NCBI GenBank assembly: GCA_040437565.1
Contig: JBDOQK010000027.1
Location: forward strand, 186,001 to 250,000
From: Albugo candida
Taxonomy: Eukaryota > Oomycota > Peronosporomycetes > Albuginales
Length of the DNA: 64,000 bases
Direction: 5' to 3'
Within the stretch, counting starts at the first letter, position 1, and every line of letters starts with the position of its first letter. The position numbers and the translations under genes are program-made. The notes under the pieces are model-generated. The model did no database searches. It saw only the letters and a program-made list of their open reading frames with translations, and was not told where the DNA came from. Of this stretch, positions 10,454-22,552 are shown piece by piece.

Positions 10454-13400
10454 TCACTTGTCAGAGTATAGCGGACGATTAGCTGTCTCTAAACCCGACT
10501 GCGACCTCCGACGTCGAGGATGTTGAACTACTTCCTTACGCCACATGTTTGCCGATTGAGCGTCTAGAAATGCACGTGTGGGATAAAAAGTATCAGCATC
10601 ATTGGTATCTCCATGTTGCGCCAGTCGGTAACATCGTTTGCAGTGCTCTTGCTCTAATTCTCGCCTGGTGATAATTCCACATACATTGTTGCATCGATTT
10701 ACTACGATCAAATGACGTAGACCCATGCTACGGAACAATCGATACGCTCGTGTGAAGGGTGCATCTTCTTGAATGAGATATGGAGTTTGATTCATATATG
10801 GCGTCAGATCGACCCAATGCTGCCTGTCTTCCTCTTGGATACTATACGGTTGCCCATCGTCTGCTTCTATGCCCGCCTTCAACCCAAATGAAATAACGGG
10901 AATTGGATAGCGAGGATACGACACTTCCATATCGTGGTATGAGAGACAAGAACCATGAGGTAGACCACTATCCAAGTCGACGCAAATGGGTGACTGGTTG
11001 GTTCCCAATAATGCTAAATGATCTCGGGGAGATTTCGTCTCGTTCGTTGCGACTTCCTCGACTGAATCTGGCTCGTTGTGATGCCCAAATGAACCTGACC
11101 ATCCATTGTATGGATGTGTTCGAGGATGACGACTGAACGGCCGAGGTTTCTCAGCGCTAAAATCTTGCTGACATAATATAACATTAAGCTGTTTTCGCAA
11201 TATGATTCCGGCAAAAAAGCGATTTCCAAAATCTGGGTCTTCCACAACTACTGGAAATGCATTGTGTTTGGTAGTGGTAAGCAGATCAAAAATCACGCCC
11301 ACACGTTCGATCATATATAAGCATTTCGGATGAGGTTTCATGATGTGTTTGACACGAAGAAATGATCCAGGAAGTGGAGGATTCCAGTCCAAAAAAGGTA
11401 CATGGCGCAAATGGATGTGGATATCGTAAATCCCTTCATTGAACGCATTACCAACCCAGCGAGCGAAAAAGGATGTGAGGATTAGCGGAAGCCCATACTC
11501 AACATTTCCGGTGCATTCCAAGATGATAACCGTCAGAGAAATCGTCATTCGAGTCACACCGCCCAACATAGCCGCGCTACCCACAAGCCCATACGTTCGA
11601 GGATCCACGATCTTTACGTGACCCCAATGCGAATAAAAGTTAATAACGCGAGTCCACAGTCGACCATAAGCGGCGCCAATCAATAGTGCAGGAATGAATA
11701 ATCCACTTGGAACTTTGATTCCATAGGTGATACATGCCAATGTTAGCATCAATACCCAGAAAAGTATGAGGTTTTGTACACTGAACGCATTTGGAGGAGC
11801 GTGGAAGAGATGCTTTATAGCAACTTCACCGGAAGTCAACAAAAGCGATGCGAGATCATTGTAATATCCTTTCGGGCAATAGAAGCGACTCAATTCCTTC
11901 TTGTAAGGATACTCAATCGTCTCATCCGCGTGAAAGCAGTCGGCTCCATCCAATGCAATATCCACGCAACTTTCGCAGATACATGCGGTTGTATTCCGAC
12001 GCATTGATTCCATTGCAAAAGTAAAAGCTTTACTGGTGGCAACACCACCAGGTTGTACGATACTGGACAAATCGTGATTGCGAGGTAAGGGACGACATTC
12101 GCCAAATAAGAAAGGAGCAGCAAAGCTCAATGAGGTCACAAGTAGCGAGATTAGAATCGCTTCCACGAACGCAACCCGAGAGGAGTTGACCCAACGAGAC
12201 CGAACTCTAGCAATTCGTGTGTTGACAGCATTGAACAGAGCTCCTTGCAGACCACCACCGATGCCCATCATAATGAAAACAGGAACCTCCCACAATTGGT
12301 ACGTTGAGGAAGTGAATGGACCGAATGTAAAAGACCCTGTATGACTCCCTAAAGTCCCCCAAGACAGATTGTCATTCATACCGGACAGAAAGAAAGCTAA
12401 TGTGAACGTAGCTGCCATCGCGCAAAATAAAGTTCGCCAAGTAAGCGTCTGATTCCAGAACGAAGCCCCTTCTTCCAATACGAACATAACGCCACCAATA
12501 GGAGCTCCAAATGCCGCAGCAACTCCAGCTGCGGCTCCACATGCAGCAAAATCTCGTTTTTCTCGATCATTACGAAAGGCTGTAAAATGAGTAAAGCTAT
12601 AGAAAAAATACTTTAGCGAACAGCAAACGCATCACTCTGATTTCCAGCATCAAACCTCGTATCATAGCCGAGTGCCGACGACTTTCCTTGCGACAATCCC
12701 GCAGCCACAATTGCGCCACTTTCATTGAAGCAGTGAGTGTGGAAGAGCGATAATTGGCAGTAAATATTCAGTACCTGTGTATCATTGGACCTTCTTTTCC
12801 GACGGGAAGACCTCCAGAAACCGCGAAAATGGTTCCGACTATCTTCGTGATGCACGTCCGTAATCGTAGCATCCTTGGAATCTTCATCCCTGAAGAGTAG
12901 AGTGCCAGGATTCATTTGTGCATGGCGTAACCAAAATGGAGAAAAATTGTACCGTTTAGCATCGTTTTGACTTCTGATATACCCGAACCAGCTGCTACAG
13001 GCTCCCAGAAACTCGTGAGGATTGCAGCTACTGATACGAATGCAACGTTGCATCCAACAATAGCCCAGAAAGCGCTTCCGAAAATGACAGTCTGATTGAG
13101 CTCGGCATGAATGACTGCCTCTAATAGCTTATCTTTTGTTGATATCAAATACTTTGTACAAAATAATAGCAACACTGCAACCAGAGAAGTTATCATCCCG
13201 GTTAGAAGCGTTACAAACCATCGCACATAAACGAGTCGACGCTGTTCTTGACCAGCTGTGTACATGAACTTTGCGCCTGGGCCAGAAGTTCGAATGAGAA
13301 CTGCGAGAGGTGATATGAGATATTACGATATCAAAGGAAAACTACCATTTTTGTTCACAACACTTTCGAAAAGGTCTAAATATGAAAAGTGTTGCACGCA

Positions 13401-14006
13401 GTGAGAGAAACATAAACAGTTAGAGGTCTTGCTTTGTCTGTAGGTTTGCTTTTTAGTTGAAAGACCAGCACGTACCATAATCCAAGCTTTCCAAGTCCGT
13501 GTGCTTCCACAGCATACTTATCGTATGTTACGTGACGAAAGTATAAAGTATTTTGAGATGGAAGGCTTATGCAACGATACTTGTTCTCGAGAGGGTATTT
13601 GTTCAGACAGGTNNNNNNNNNNNNNNNNNNNNNNNNNNNNNNNNNNNNNNNNNNNNNNNNNNNNNNNNNNNNNNNNNNNNNNNNNNNNNNNNNNNNNNNN
13701 NNNNNNNNNNNNCTTGTTCTCGAGAGGGTATTTGTTCAGACAGGTTAAGAATGCTAGTGTCACAAATGCGTGCGTATCGCCAAAAATGCGACACTTTTAG
13801 ACAGCTTTGCCTTTTCGAGCGTTTGGAAACGTCTGTAGCCCGGATCAGTGATAAATCCCAGTTATGTGTATGGCGACGACAAGATCTCTATTCGACTATG
13901 CACGTACACTGTCTGAATGAGGTGAACAATAGCTGGGCCGTAGAGACGGGGAGTTAAAGTAAAATGCCGGTAAAGTTTGGGTCAATCGATCTAATCCACG
14001 CACCAT
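10454..14006 (-). CDS. CLC-family chloride channel/transporter with CBS domains
   Basis: A multi-exon gene. The N-terminal exons start at ATG 14006 (MVRGLDRLTQ) and splice into the CLC hallmark LESLDYDLFESVVNKN, rebuilt across the intron between about 13480 and 13372. Pore motifs follow in order: GSGISEVK (usual GSGIPE), GGLPVGKEGPMIH with the gating-glutamate motif GKEGP, GAPIGGVMFVLEE, and GLFIPALLIGAAYGR. The C-terminus has two CBS segments, the second near SMGLRHLIVVNRCNNVCGII. The Glu after GK favours the canonical gated family. The large exon 12487 and beyond to 10454 carries helices J-R and the CBS pair. It would move Cl- across plasma or vacuolar membrane; channel versus Cl-/H+ exchanger is not settled here. 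It is divergent from the DUF445 gene with 495 bp between starts. Confidence 0.9.
13580..13745. repeat. 100-N gap with duplicated flank (33 bp)
   Basis: Bases 13580-13612 recur at 13713-13745, at an exon-intron border near the 5' end of the CLC gene. It is the shortest overlap in the window. Confidence 0.85.
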
Positions 14007-14501
14007 TGCGCGAATTATTCAGTAGTGAGTTTTTTGCCGTACATATCGTAGCAAGTAAATTGCTACGGTCTATAAGAATGTAGAAGAAGTTGTGGCGAAA
14101 GACAACTTGTAGACGAGGCTGCGTCGCATACTGACGGACTCGTAATTTGGTCAGAATTTCAACCTCTATTAAATATTAGTCGTAAGCACCAAATCTACCT
14201 ACGGTTTTGTGTCTTGCATCCTTGAGAATATGTGAATGTTGTTGTTAACACGATATAAAACGCGGTCACAGCAAATGAAAACATCCAGTCACCCGTAAGA
14301 AATAGAGTACGATTGGATAAAAACGTGACTTTGTAAGAGCAAAAGCGTCCTCAAGCCTGCATCCTCTTTTAGCTGTCCAATCACACCGCTTAGAACAGAC
14401 GCACTTAATCTTTTCGATTACAACTGCGTCGTGTGGGTTTTAGCTGTACTCTTGCGCAGGGGATTAAGAGAAGAATCACCCGTCCGCGTGGAACTCTAAG
14501 A
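14007..14501. promoter_or_regulatory. Shared divergent promoter region (CLC / DUF445 genes)
   Basis: This 495-bp stretch separates the starts of two divergently transcribed genes and shows no convincing reading frame. It must hold the upstream control of both. I see no TATA box or repeated motif that I would assign with confidence. Confidence 0.5.
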
Positions 14502-16235
14502 ATGCCTATCCAGCTACCTCTAAACCCTGAAAACTGGTCTTCGCAGCAACTAGCGACATATCTTTTGACCGCTGAGTATGGGAGATTTGCACCACTATCG
14601 GCTCAATTACAAAATTGTACAGGTCGTGATGTGATCAATATGCCTACAAGACGATGGGGTTTATTAGAACCGCAACCATTGGCGATGGGTTTGCGATTCA
14701 CACTGATTGGGATGGCACAAATCGCAAAATCTGAGCAAAGTACGAACGGTGGAATAATGACGGATTTTGTCTCCTTGGAAGCAGAATCAAGTCCTATTTC
14801 GTCCAATCCAAATTGCACAGATGTGAAAAAAACGAAGAAAAAAATCCTCTCTTCTCTGCTCAAATCGCATTCTGTAACTACGCCTGCTGTCCCTTTTCCA
14901 CCCATGATAGAGTTTCCATCAGTTTTGGTGCTGACGGGCATCACAATCATTGTAATTGTCGCGATACTATGTTTTACAGTTTTGAAAAAACCACTCGAGC
15001 GTGCCAACATCAGCTCGCAAGAACTACTGAAATACGGCTCCATTCCTCTTGTTAGTGTTATCTTTACGTATATTCACATTTGGATCGCTTTATGGATGAC
15101 ATTTTATCCAGTTGAATTCACCGGCTGTCTTCGTATTCCGGGTACCAATGTTGGTCTTGGCTGGCAAGGAATTGTACCGTTCAAGGCCGAAAAAATGGCT
15201 CGATTATCGGTTGAGATAATGACGAAGCAACTCATACAAGTTCAAGAAATATTTTCGAGAATTGATCCTTCCAAAGTCGTAGAAGAACTAGAACCAGCTC
15301 TGTTCAACACGATACAGACAGTTGTTGAGTCAATGGCTTTAAAGTATAATCCGGAATTGTGGGCGCTGCTTCCATCGAAAGTAAAGGAAGAGATTATCGA
15401 AAAGGTCAAAGAAGAGGCGCCAGTGCATATTGAAGCGCTTATGGACGAAATTCGGAATAATATTGAAGATGTCTTTGATATTGAAGATATGGTGGTGTCC
15501 AAAATGTGCAAAGATAAACAACTCATGATCAATATATTCATCACATGCGGGTATAATGAGCTTGCATTTATCCGAAACTCTGGAGTTTATATGGGCGGTA
15601 TTTTTGGGCTTCTTCAGATGGGCTTGTGGTTCTTCTATTCTGACCGCATCGTGGTCTTTCCCGTGATCGGGCTCGTAGTTGGTACTATCACAAATTGGTT
15701 GGCTTTGAAAATGATTTTTGAACCGATCGAGCCAAAGAAAGTGTGTTGCTTTACTTTGCATGGGCTCTTCCTTCGACGGCAACACGAAGTCGCTGAAGTT
15801 TATGGTCGCCTGGTTGCGAGTGAAGTCTTAAATTCGCGAAACATGATGGATGCCATTTTGAAAGGACCACAATCCGATCGTCTATTTGAACTGGTCTATG
15901 ACAACGTGCAAGAAGCGGTGAATGCTGCCACTGCAAAGGCTGATAAGTTGATCAATCTTGGATTAGGCAAGTCAATGTATGCAAATATCAAGTCCGACAT
16001 CACGAATCATATTGTAAATGTATTTCCCGACTCATTACGTCAGATAGAAGATTATGCTACCGAAGCGATGGATTTAGAAGTGACTTTGCGTGACAAAATG
16101 CGCGAGCTTACCAGCGCCGAGTTTGAAAATTTACTGCACCCCGTCTTTGAGGAAGATGAGTGGAAGCTCGTATTGATGGGTGGTATCCTCGGTCTCGCTA
16201 TTGGTTTCTTTCAAGCCTTCACCATCAATCACTGA
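14502..16235 (+). CDS. SAM-like / DUF445 membrane protein
   Basis: Single exon, 577 residues from the first ATG (14502); the frame is open back to a GTG at 14433 but the ATG start puts NPENWSSQQLATYLL at the beginning, which fits a SAM-type helix bundle (about residues 8-75). After a low-complexity stretch come membrane helices (VLVLTGITIIVIVAILCFTV and VSVIFTYIHIWIALWMTF). The C-terminal 350 residues match the DUF445 family (PF04286): GWQGIVPFKAEKMARLSVEI, IFSRIDPSKVVEELEP, GLVVGTITNWLALKMIFEPI, and a final hydrophobic helix (LVLMGGILGLAIGFFQAF). DUF445 proteins in bacteria are inner-membrane proteins of unclear role, so no function is claimed. The combination of SAM-like and DUF445 parts in one protein is a typical protist arrangement as far as I know. 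Confidence 0.8.
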   Translation: MPIQLPLNPENWSSQQLATYLLTAEYGRFAPLSAQLQNCTGRDVINMPTRRWGLLEPQPLAMGLRFTLIGMAQIAKSEQSTNGGIMTDFVSLEAESSPISSNPNCTDVKKTKKKILSSLLKSHSVTTPAVPFPPMIEFPSVLVLTGITIIVIVAILCFTVLKKPLERANISSQELLKYGSIPLVSVIFTYIHIWIALWMTFYPVEFTGCLRIPGTNVGLGWQGIVPFKAEKMARLSVEIMTKQLIQVQEIFSRIDPSKVVEELEPALFNTIQTVVESMALKYNPELWALLPSKVKEEIIEKVKEEAPVHIEALMDEIRNNIEDVFDIEDMVVSKMCKDKQLMINIFITCGYNELAFIRNSGVYMGGIFGLLQMGLWFFYSDRIVVFPVIGLVVGTITNWLALKMIFEPIEPKKVCCFTLHGLFLRRQHEVAEVYGRLVASEVLNSRNMMDAILKGPQSDRLFELVYDNVQEAVNAATAKADKLINLGLGKSMYANIKSDITNHIVNVFPDSLRQIEDYATEAMDLEVTLRDKMRELTSAEFENLLHPVFEEDEWKLVLMGGILGLAIGFFQAFTINH

Positions 16236-16440
16236 CAATCCATCTACAGGCATGTTTAGGAGTGCTAGAGCTTGATAAGATGTTTGATTATTTATCCTAA
16301 TGGAACTCATACCCGCGCCAAGCTAAAAGTCTTTGTCTCCACGTTATGAAACGATTTTGAGCTCGGGAATATTTATCAAAATGGGGTGTTATGAGCTGAA
16401 ATACATGTTCTTTTGAGTAAAATAATTGTGATCTTATGAT

Positions 16441-17704
16441 TCAGAAATGCAGTACTTCTTGGCGCAAAAGCTGACGCATAGACCAACCACAAAGGTCCGA
16501 ACTCGAGTCACTCGAATGTTTCCAAGTCCAAAATGTCCAACCGGCTGTGGTCTTTCGATTACTGAAAGCCTTCATTTGGGCATTCGCAAATTCTTTGAGC
16601 TTTGTACGATCACTGCCAATACACTGAGGAGCTCCGAGACTCCATTCCCCGAAAAATAATCGATTTCCTTTCCATTTATCGACAGTTTTCCCATATTGCT
16701 TGACAGCTTTTAGAATTTCTTCACTGCTGCATTTCTCATAGCCCCATATGAAATATGGATGCCAATCAACCCAAACATTGATAGAATTCTCTCCTGAGAC
16801 CATGAAACTCTCGAGATGAGGCGGACCCTGCTCGGAAAGCATTGGCGACACCAGCAGTATGCAATCGTCACCGGTTGATCGAATTTCTTTATACACTCGC
16901 AAGTAATACTCCTTGGTTTTTTCTGGGTCCACAGGGTAATTGGGCTCATTTAGCATCCCCAGNNNNNNNNNNNNNNNNNNNNNNNNNNNNNNNNNNNNNN
17001 NNNNNNNNNNNNNNNNNNNNNNNNNNNNNNNNNNNNNNNNNNNNNNNNNNNNNNNNNNNNNNTCGCAAGTAATACTCCTTGGTTTTTTCTGGGTCCACAG
17101 GGTAATTGGGCTCATTTAGCATCCCCAGTCCGAGAAATGCCGGGCTGTTGCGGTATCGTGAGCAGAGAAATTGTGCGACAATCACTGTGTCGTCAATATT
17201 TTCAGGATATTCGCTCCAATAGCACACGCCTGGCGTCGGAGGCGCACTATGCTCCATGCCATTCTGTGACCCTCTCGCCGCATGAATGTCGACGATGACG
17301 GCGATCTCGTGCTTAATACACCAGACATTGATCAACTGATCCAAGAAATATAAAGAATTCGGAGCGAATACCGCATACTCTTTCAAATGTCCCGCATTAC
17401 CTGAATCATAGCCAAGGATGAAGAAACCTACAGGAACACGCACGGTATTCAGTCCCCTCTGCTTTATTTCCTTAATATCGTCGACCGTGATCCACGTAGA
17501 GCGATGGTGGTGAAATCGACGATCTCCTTCCTCATGACCGAGATGTTTCATTAGTGCGAATTCTCCGCTGTCAATGATATCAGAGGGAACATCTTTCCAC
17601 AGTGGTGCATCCCACGTGATCCAATGCTCTACCACCAGCCAGCCACCTAAATTGACGCCTCGGCATGGTATCCGACCTTCCCGAATATCCAACTGGAAAG
17701 ACAT
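16441..17704 (-). CDS. GH5 exo-beta-1,3-glucanase, copy A (active-site residues intact)
   Basis: After removing one copy of the gap duplicate the gene is 1,098 nt, 365 residues, single exon. The start MSFQLDIREGRIPCRGVNLGG leads into the glucan 1,3-beta-glucosidase fold (GH5, Exg1-like): RGVNLGGWLVVEHWITWDAP, RGLNTVRVPVGFF, VIVDIHAARGSQNG (typical DLH-like region), GLGMLNEP with the acid/base Glu at 16945-16947, and LFFGEWSLGAP with the nucleophile Glu. It would release glucose from beta-1,3-glucan ends, the main oomycete wall and storage (mycolaminarin) polymer. No signal peptide is present, and a stop codon lies two codons before the ATG, so the enzyme is predicted to be cytosolic; mycolaminarin turnover is then a reasonable inference. 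A paralogue lies 2.7 kb away in the same orientation. Confidence 0.9.
16897..17128. repeat. 100-N gap with duplicated flank (66 bp)
   Basis: Bases 16897-16962 recur at 17063-17128 inside GH5 copy A, directly spanning the codons of the NEP motif. Both copies read NEP. Confidence 0.9.
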
Positions 17705-20403
17705 TTGTCAAGTGCTCCGGGTATCTATTACGGACAAAGCGAAGCGACAGTTGCTTAGAGAAAAGAATTGACAGTTATACAGCACCTACACATGACTTCC
17801 TGGCTAATGCAAGACTAGCGAAACGTCAGATCGCTCAGGAATGAAATTTACACGTTGTATTTGCTACACTCTCGCTACTCAGCATAATGAATTGCACACT
17901 ACATGAGTTGCTGTTTATAGGAATGCATTATGAAGCATGATCTCTGAAGTGACCCGACAGATCCGGCTGCATAAGCGGCATCTGATTCTAGAATGATTTC
18001 TTGTGCTATGCTGAATACATTACCACACAGAATGAAGCTTCATACTTTTTCGACCCGAAATATTGCGCCACTCGATTATCCGATGTCAACTACGCACTGA
18101 TACATTAACCAAAAAGATCCCACCACAGATAGAAAAGGTCGGCTTATTGAGCGAATACGCCCCTGTTGGATGCACAGTCAGCAACTATAGATGTGTAATC
18201 GTGACACGTGGGCATTTGTAAACAAGGACAGCCTTCACATCCATGGATTGCTGTATGAAGTTCCAAGTTCTGAAGATCTTCTATCTGCGAACCTGACAGA
18301 CTTTCTGCGTCGAATGAATTCTGAGAATGTAACCGCTTTACGTACGCCATCCCCATGCATCTACCTGAGTAATTGACCGTAAGATGAGTCGACTTGAAAG
18401 ATTCTGAATACACTGTCACTTTCAAAACTCGCCTATATCGCAATAGCTCCATATCTACCTTAAACCCGAATTCTTTTAGAATTCACTGTTCTTAACACTC
18501 CCAAAGAAGGTTTGCTATCAATCGGGATGCCTCGTTGTCGTCTCCAGTCACTTGGTAATGACATCTTGAGCTTCGCTGTATTAAAACTAGTACTACTGCC
18601 AAGGCCATATTCAAGTCGTGGCTGCATCTAAAAACCAAACCTTCCTCCAAACAACCAATCTTGCTCATACTGGTACAAGTTGTTCGCTACTTGCCCGAGT
18701 ATTAGTTGATAAACAAGAGTGTGTTTTTTCTCATTCTCGCTTTTAAGCGATACCTCATGTCGACTTCACTTTTAAAATCCAGCTCCGTGCCCGCTGTCTT
18801 GTTTATTAGAGCTTTTAGAATCCGACCATAGTATTACTGCAGCGATATCTCTAGTGGATCTTCTTTCATTACATTGTAATCATTCTTGTCCGCTGTACAT
18901 TTTACTTGGCTCGTATCAGTTGCAGTATTGCAATTGCCCTTCATGGATAATGATACTACTGGAGCGATATGATGAATCCATCCACTTTCTTGGTTTGTGT
19001 ACGCAGCCCTCAGACCACTTGATTCATTTCCTTCAGAGCTTGCGAATCCCGATTCCTATTTGAGCCGATGAGGCGGTCTAAGCGTCGGTCATACTTGCTC
19101 CTTAACCAGACACAATCTACTGACTTGCTCACTCATTAATTCGCTGTGGTTGGATCTGTCTGAATTTTGCGCGGGGTATTCCATCGCATCTCAAAATTTG
19201 TGAATACGAACATCCTATGTAATGTGTGAGACTTGATGCTCACCACAATTTCCCTTTGCATTCCGCTTTCCGTGCAAAAAACGTCATTGTCTGACTCGTT
19301 GCCACCTTCAGCACTTGGAATTCAAAAACATGATGCGCGATCTTTCTTTGTACTGACCAGAACGGTCCTTGAATCGTATCGATCGTCGCGCATGAAGTAC
19401 CAACTCAATAAGCTGCTTCAGCCGTCCCTTTTTATAGAAACACGAGACACTATCAGTAGTGATACATGTACGCTCTGATCCTCTTCAGTAGAGAGACGAT
19501 CGGCCCATGAAAAATCGTTCTGAACTAGTCTCAAACAAACTTTATACAACATCGATTATGACCGGGAGTCTCAAGCTTTTCGTTAAGATCAATCCTTTAC
19601 ACTAACTCTTGCGGGTGCTTGTCAAAGAGCGTAATAGTACTGGAGCTTGACCGTTACGATACTTTTCACCCTGTTCCTCTTACTTTCTGTTCCTTGCCGT
19701 TCGGGAAAATACAAAAGTCAATGCATTTCCGGCGAGCTTGCAATCAGTAATGAGACGCCTTCTGCAGCAAACTTCATGAAGAAGCAGAATTATTTCTGAT
19801 ATTTTCGTTGGTGGAACTGTATTTGTTCTTCGAATCTCTCTTGTAATGTCTATTTCGTACTATGCCCCGCAGCAGAGATTCTTTGAACCACGGAAGCGCA
19901 AAAAAAGTTTGAGTTTACAGAAACAATCCACTACAGCCTATAACAACGTGCAATGAGACCGCATAGATCACACATATAACGATTTTAAGTCCATGACACG
20001 ACACCACTGTCTTAATACAGCATACAAACTTGCATCAATGCCACATGTCTCCCTTAGGGAGTACGCAGTGCATCGTCGTGTCATCGGAGGGATGCTTTTA
20101 TCATTCTCGAATGTTTTCTATCAAACACTATCATAGCAAATCCTCATATATGCGGACAACAAACTTTTGAAAGCACACCTATCATTTTAACAAGAAAATG
20201 TGTCATATTTCTCGACGACCTCTGCGTATCGACGAGTCATGCTAGTAACAATTTTTAGCTATAGCAGACATGTCGAGAGAGCCACCACTTTCTTACAGCG
20301 GTTAGATCGGAACAAATGCAGCTGATGTATAAAAGGACCTGTCGGGAAAAATTCGATATCTCTATGTCTGGAAGACACTTTGACTATTGCCGCAGGAACT
20401 AAT
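17705..20403. other. Gene-free spacer between GH5 paralogues
   Basis: This 2.7-kb interval holds only short overlapping open frames (none above about 100 residues), none with a motif I recognise. I see no LTRs, TIRs or transposase fragments either. It stands out in a region where genes are otherwise usually under 500 bp apart. It may be decayed coding sequence from a third gene of the GH5 cluster or an old insertion, but I can point to no residue of either. Confidence 0.5.
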
Positions 20404-21980
20404 TCAAGCCGGTACATGCAGTATCTCCTCGCGTAGAAGCTGTCGCATGGACCAGGGGCACAGATCCACCTGCGCATCACTTGAATGCTTCCAAGTCCAA
20501 AATATCCAACCTGCAGAGTTCCTGCGATTATTGAAAGCTTTTATTTGAGCTTCAGCGAATCGTTGAAGTTTCTCNNNNNNNNNNNNNNNNNNNNNNNNNN
20601 NNNNNNNNNNNNNNNNNNNNNNNNNNNNNNNNNNNNNNNNNNNNNNNNNNNNNNNNNNNNNNNNNNNNNNNNNNTGTCGCATGGACCAGGGGCACAGATC
20701 CACCTGCGCATCACTTGAATGCTTCCAAGTCCAAAATATCCAACCTGCAGAGTTCCTGCGATTATTGAAAGCTTTTATTTGAGCTTCAGCGAATCGTTGA
20801 AGTTTCTCGCGATCGATGCCAATACACTGAGGGGCTCCAAGGCTCCATTCTCCAAAAATCAGTTGATTTCCTTTCCATCTTCTGACAATTTTTTCACACT
20901 CCTCAACAGCTGCTGTGATTTCACTTTCAACGCATTTATTGAAGCCCCATGCATAGTACGGATGCCAATCAACCCACACATTGAAGTAATCGTCTTTGGA
21001 GTCGAGAGGGTCCACAATGTCATGAAAATGAGCTTGACGTTGCTCTAGAAGAACCGAGGACACGGTCAGTATGCAATCATTCCCGCTCGATCGTATCGCG
21101 TGATACGCCCGTCTATAATAGTCCTTAGCTTTAGTTGGATCCAGAGGATGTGTGGGCGCATTTAGTAGTCCCAGTCCAAGAAAGGCTGGGCTAAAGCGGT
21201 ATCGCGAACAGAGCATTTGTGAGACATGCAATGTATTTTTGACATTTTCTGGGGATTCGCTCCAACAACACTTACCATATTCTCGTGGCGTGCTGTGTTC
21301 CATGCCATTCTGGGACCCTTTCGCCGCATGTATGTCGACAATAACGGCAATCTTGTATCTAAGGCACCAATCATTGANNNNNNNNNNNNNNNNNNNNNNN
21401 NNNNNNNNNNNNNNNNNNNNNNNNNNNNNNNNNNNNNNNNNNNNNNNNNNNNNNNNNNNNNNNNNNNNNNNNNNNNNTCTGGGGATTCGCTCCAACAACA
21501 CTTACCATATTCTCGTGGCGTGCTGTGTTCCATGCCATTCTGGGACCCTTTCGCCGCATGTATGTCGACAATAACGGCAATCTTGTATCTAAGGCACCAA
21601 TCATTGACAAGCAAATCCAAGAAGCAAAGAGAATTTGGAGCAAAGGCTTCACACTGCTTGCTATTTGTATCATCAGCCGGATCGTATCCAAGAATCCAAA
21701 AGCCAACAGGGACACGCACTGTATTCAATCCCCTCTGCTTAATTTCCTTGATATCATCGACTGTGATCCACGTCGAGCGATGATTATGGAATCGAAGATC
21801 TCCCTCCTCGTGACCAAGATGTTGCATCAGTGCGAATTCCCCCTTTCCAATAATTTCCGATGGAATATCTTTCCATAATGGTGCATCCCATGTAATCCAG
21901 TGCTCAGCCACCAGCCAGCCACCCAAATTGACGCCTCGGCATGGTATCCGACCCTCCCGAATATCTAATTGGAAAGACAT
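20404..21980 (-). CDS. GH5 exo-beta-1,3-glucanase paralogue, copy B (acid/base Glu replaced)
   Basis: With both gap duplicates removed, the frame is 1,113 nt, 370 residues, single exon. It starts exactly like copy A (MSFQLDIREGRIPCRGVNLGG) and shares RGLNTVRVPVGFWILGYD, VIVDIHAAKGSQNGMEH, VWVDWHPYYAWG and GEWSLGAPQCIG. However, the motif that reads LNEP in copy A reads LNAP here: the codon at 21157-21159 is GCG (Ala) on the minus strand, so the general acid/base glutamate expected for GH5 is missing. The nucleophile motif FGEW is kept. The rest of the fold looks intact, so the protein is probably expressed but catalytically weak or a beta-glucan binding relative. Like copy A it lacks a signal peptide. 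The C-terminus (EILHVPA) differs from copy A. Confidence 0.88.
20441..20808. repeat. 100-N gap with duplicated flank (134 bp)
   Basis: Bases 20441-20574 recur at 20675-20808 near the 3' end of GH5 copy B. Confidence 0.9.
21248..21607. repeat. 100-N gap with duplicated flank (130 bp)
   Basis: Bases 21248-21377 recur at 21478-21607 within GH5 copy B. The two gaps together remove 464 bases when collapsed, a number that restores one frame across the gene. Confidence 0.9.
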
Positions 21981-22552
21981 TGTTATAGTGGTCGAAATTT
22001 GGCCGTAAGAGCGAAGTGGCAGTTGCGGGGAGATATGTTTTGACTACGTGGCAGTTGTTCCGAGAAAAGAAGCGATCGAAAGCTTTCAACCACGATATGC
22101 AATAACTAACTGCACGGTGTTGCGATCAAAAGCTACATCGACACAACGAAATCTGTCTGCTTTCTGTAGGATTTGATTATAAAATGGGATGTAAACCGCT
22201 TTGTTGAAGTTTCCATCGAGTCGTTCTTGCTTTTTCGTCATAGAGAACAGTGTGCTACATAAATTGCCTTTTCATACAATGATTGCGTAACGAGACCCAC
22301 TTTGCAAGCCACTGATTCATTGGATGTAGATTAGAATTAGTCCTCCTGTATATCAAATCATTCACTTAAGCAAACATAGAGGAAGACTCGCAGTGTGTAA
22401 TGCAACTAAAGATGTCGATTCAATATTCGTACCCTACACTGTGGTACATGGTGCCTGTATTTGGGCACATGTAAGGATGAAAGACTTGACTCTTCGCATG
22501 CACGTTCGGCGGTCAATGACGAAGGTATACGACGAGTGACTGACAAATCGCA
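21981..22552. promoter_or_regulatory. Divergent intergenic region (GH5 copy B / coiled-coil gene)
   Basis: Lies between two divergent starts. No coding frame or repeat is evident; it presumably holds both promoters. Confidence 0.4.

Noticed and set aside
14433-14501. GTG start for the DUF445 protein
   Set aside because: The first ATG at 14502 places the SAM-like helix at the N-terminus. The upstream 23 residues are basic and look like untranslated leader.
18144-18452. 102-residue minus-strand frame between the GH5 genes
   Set aside because: No motif, and another open frame overlaps it on the other strand. Codon-like structure is not convincing.
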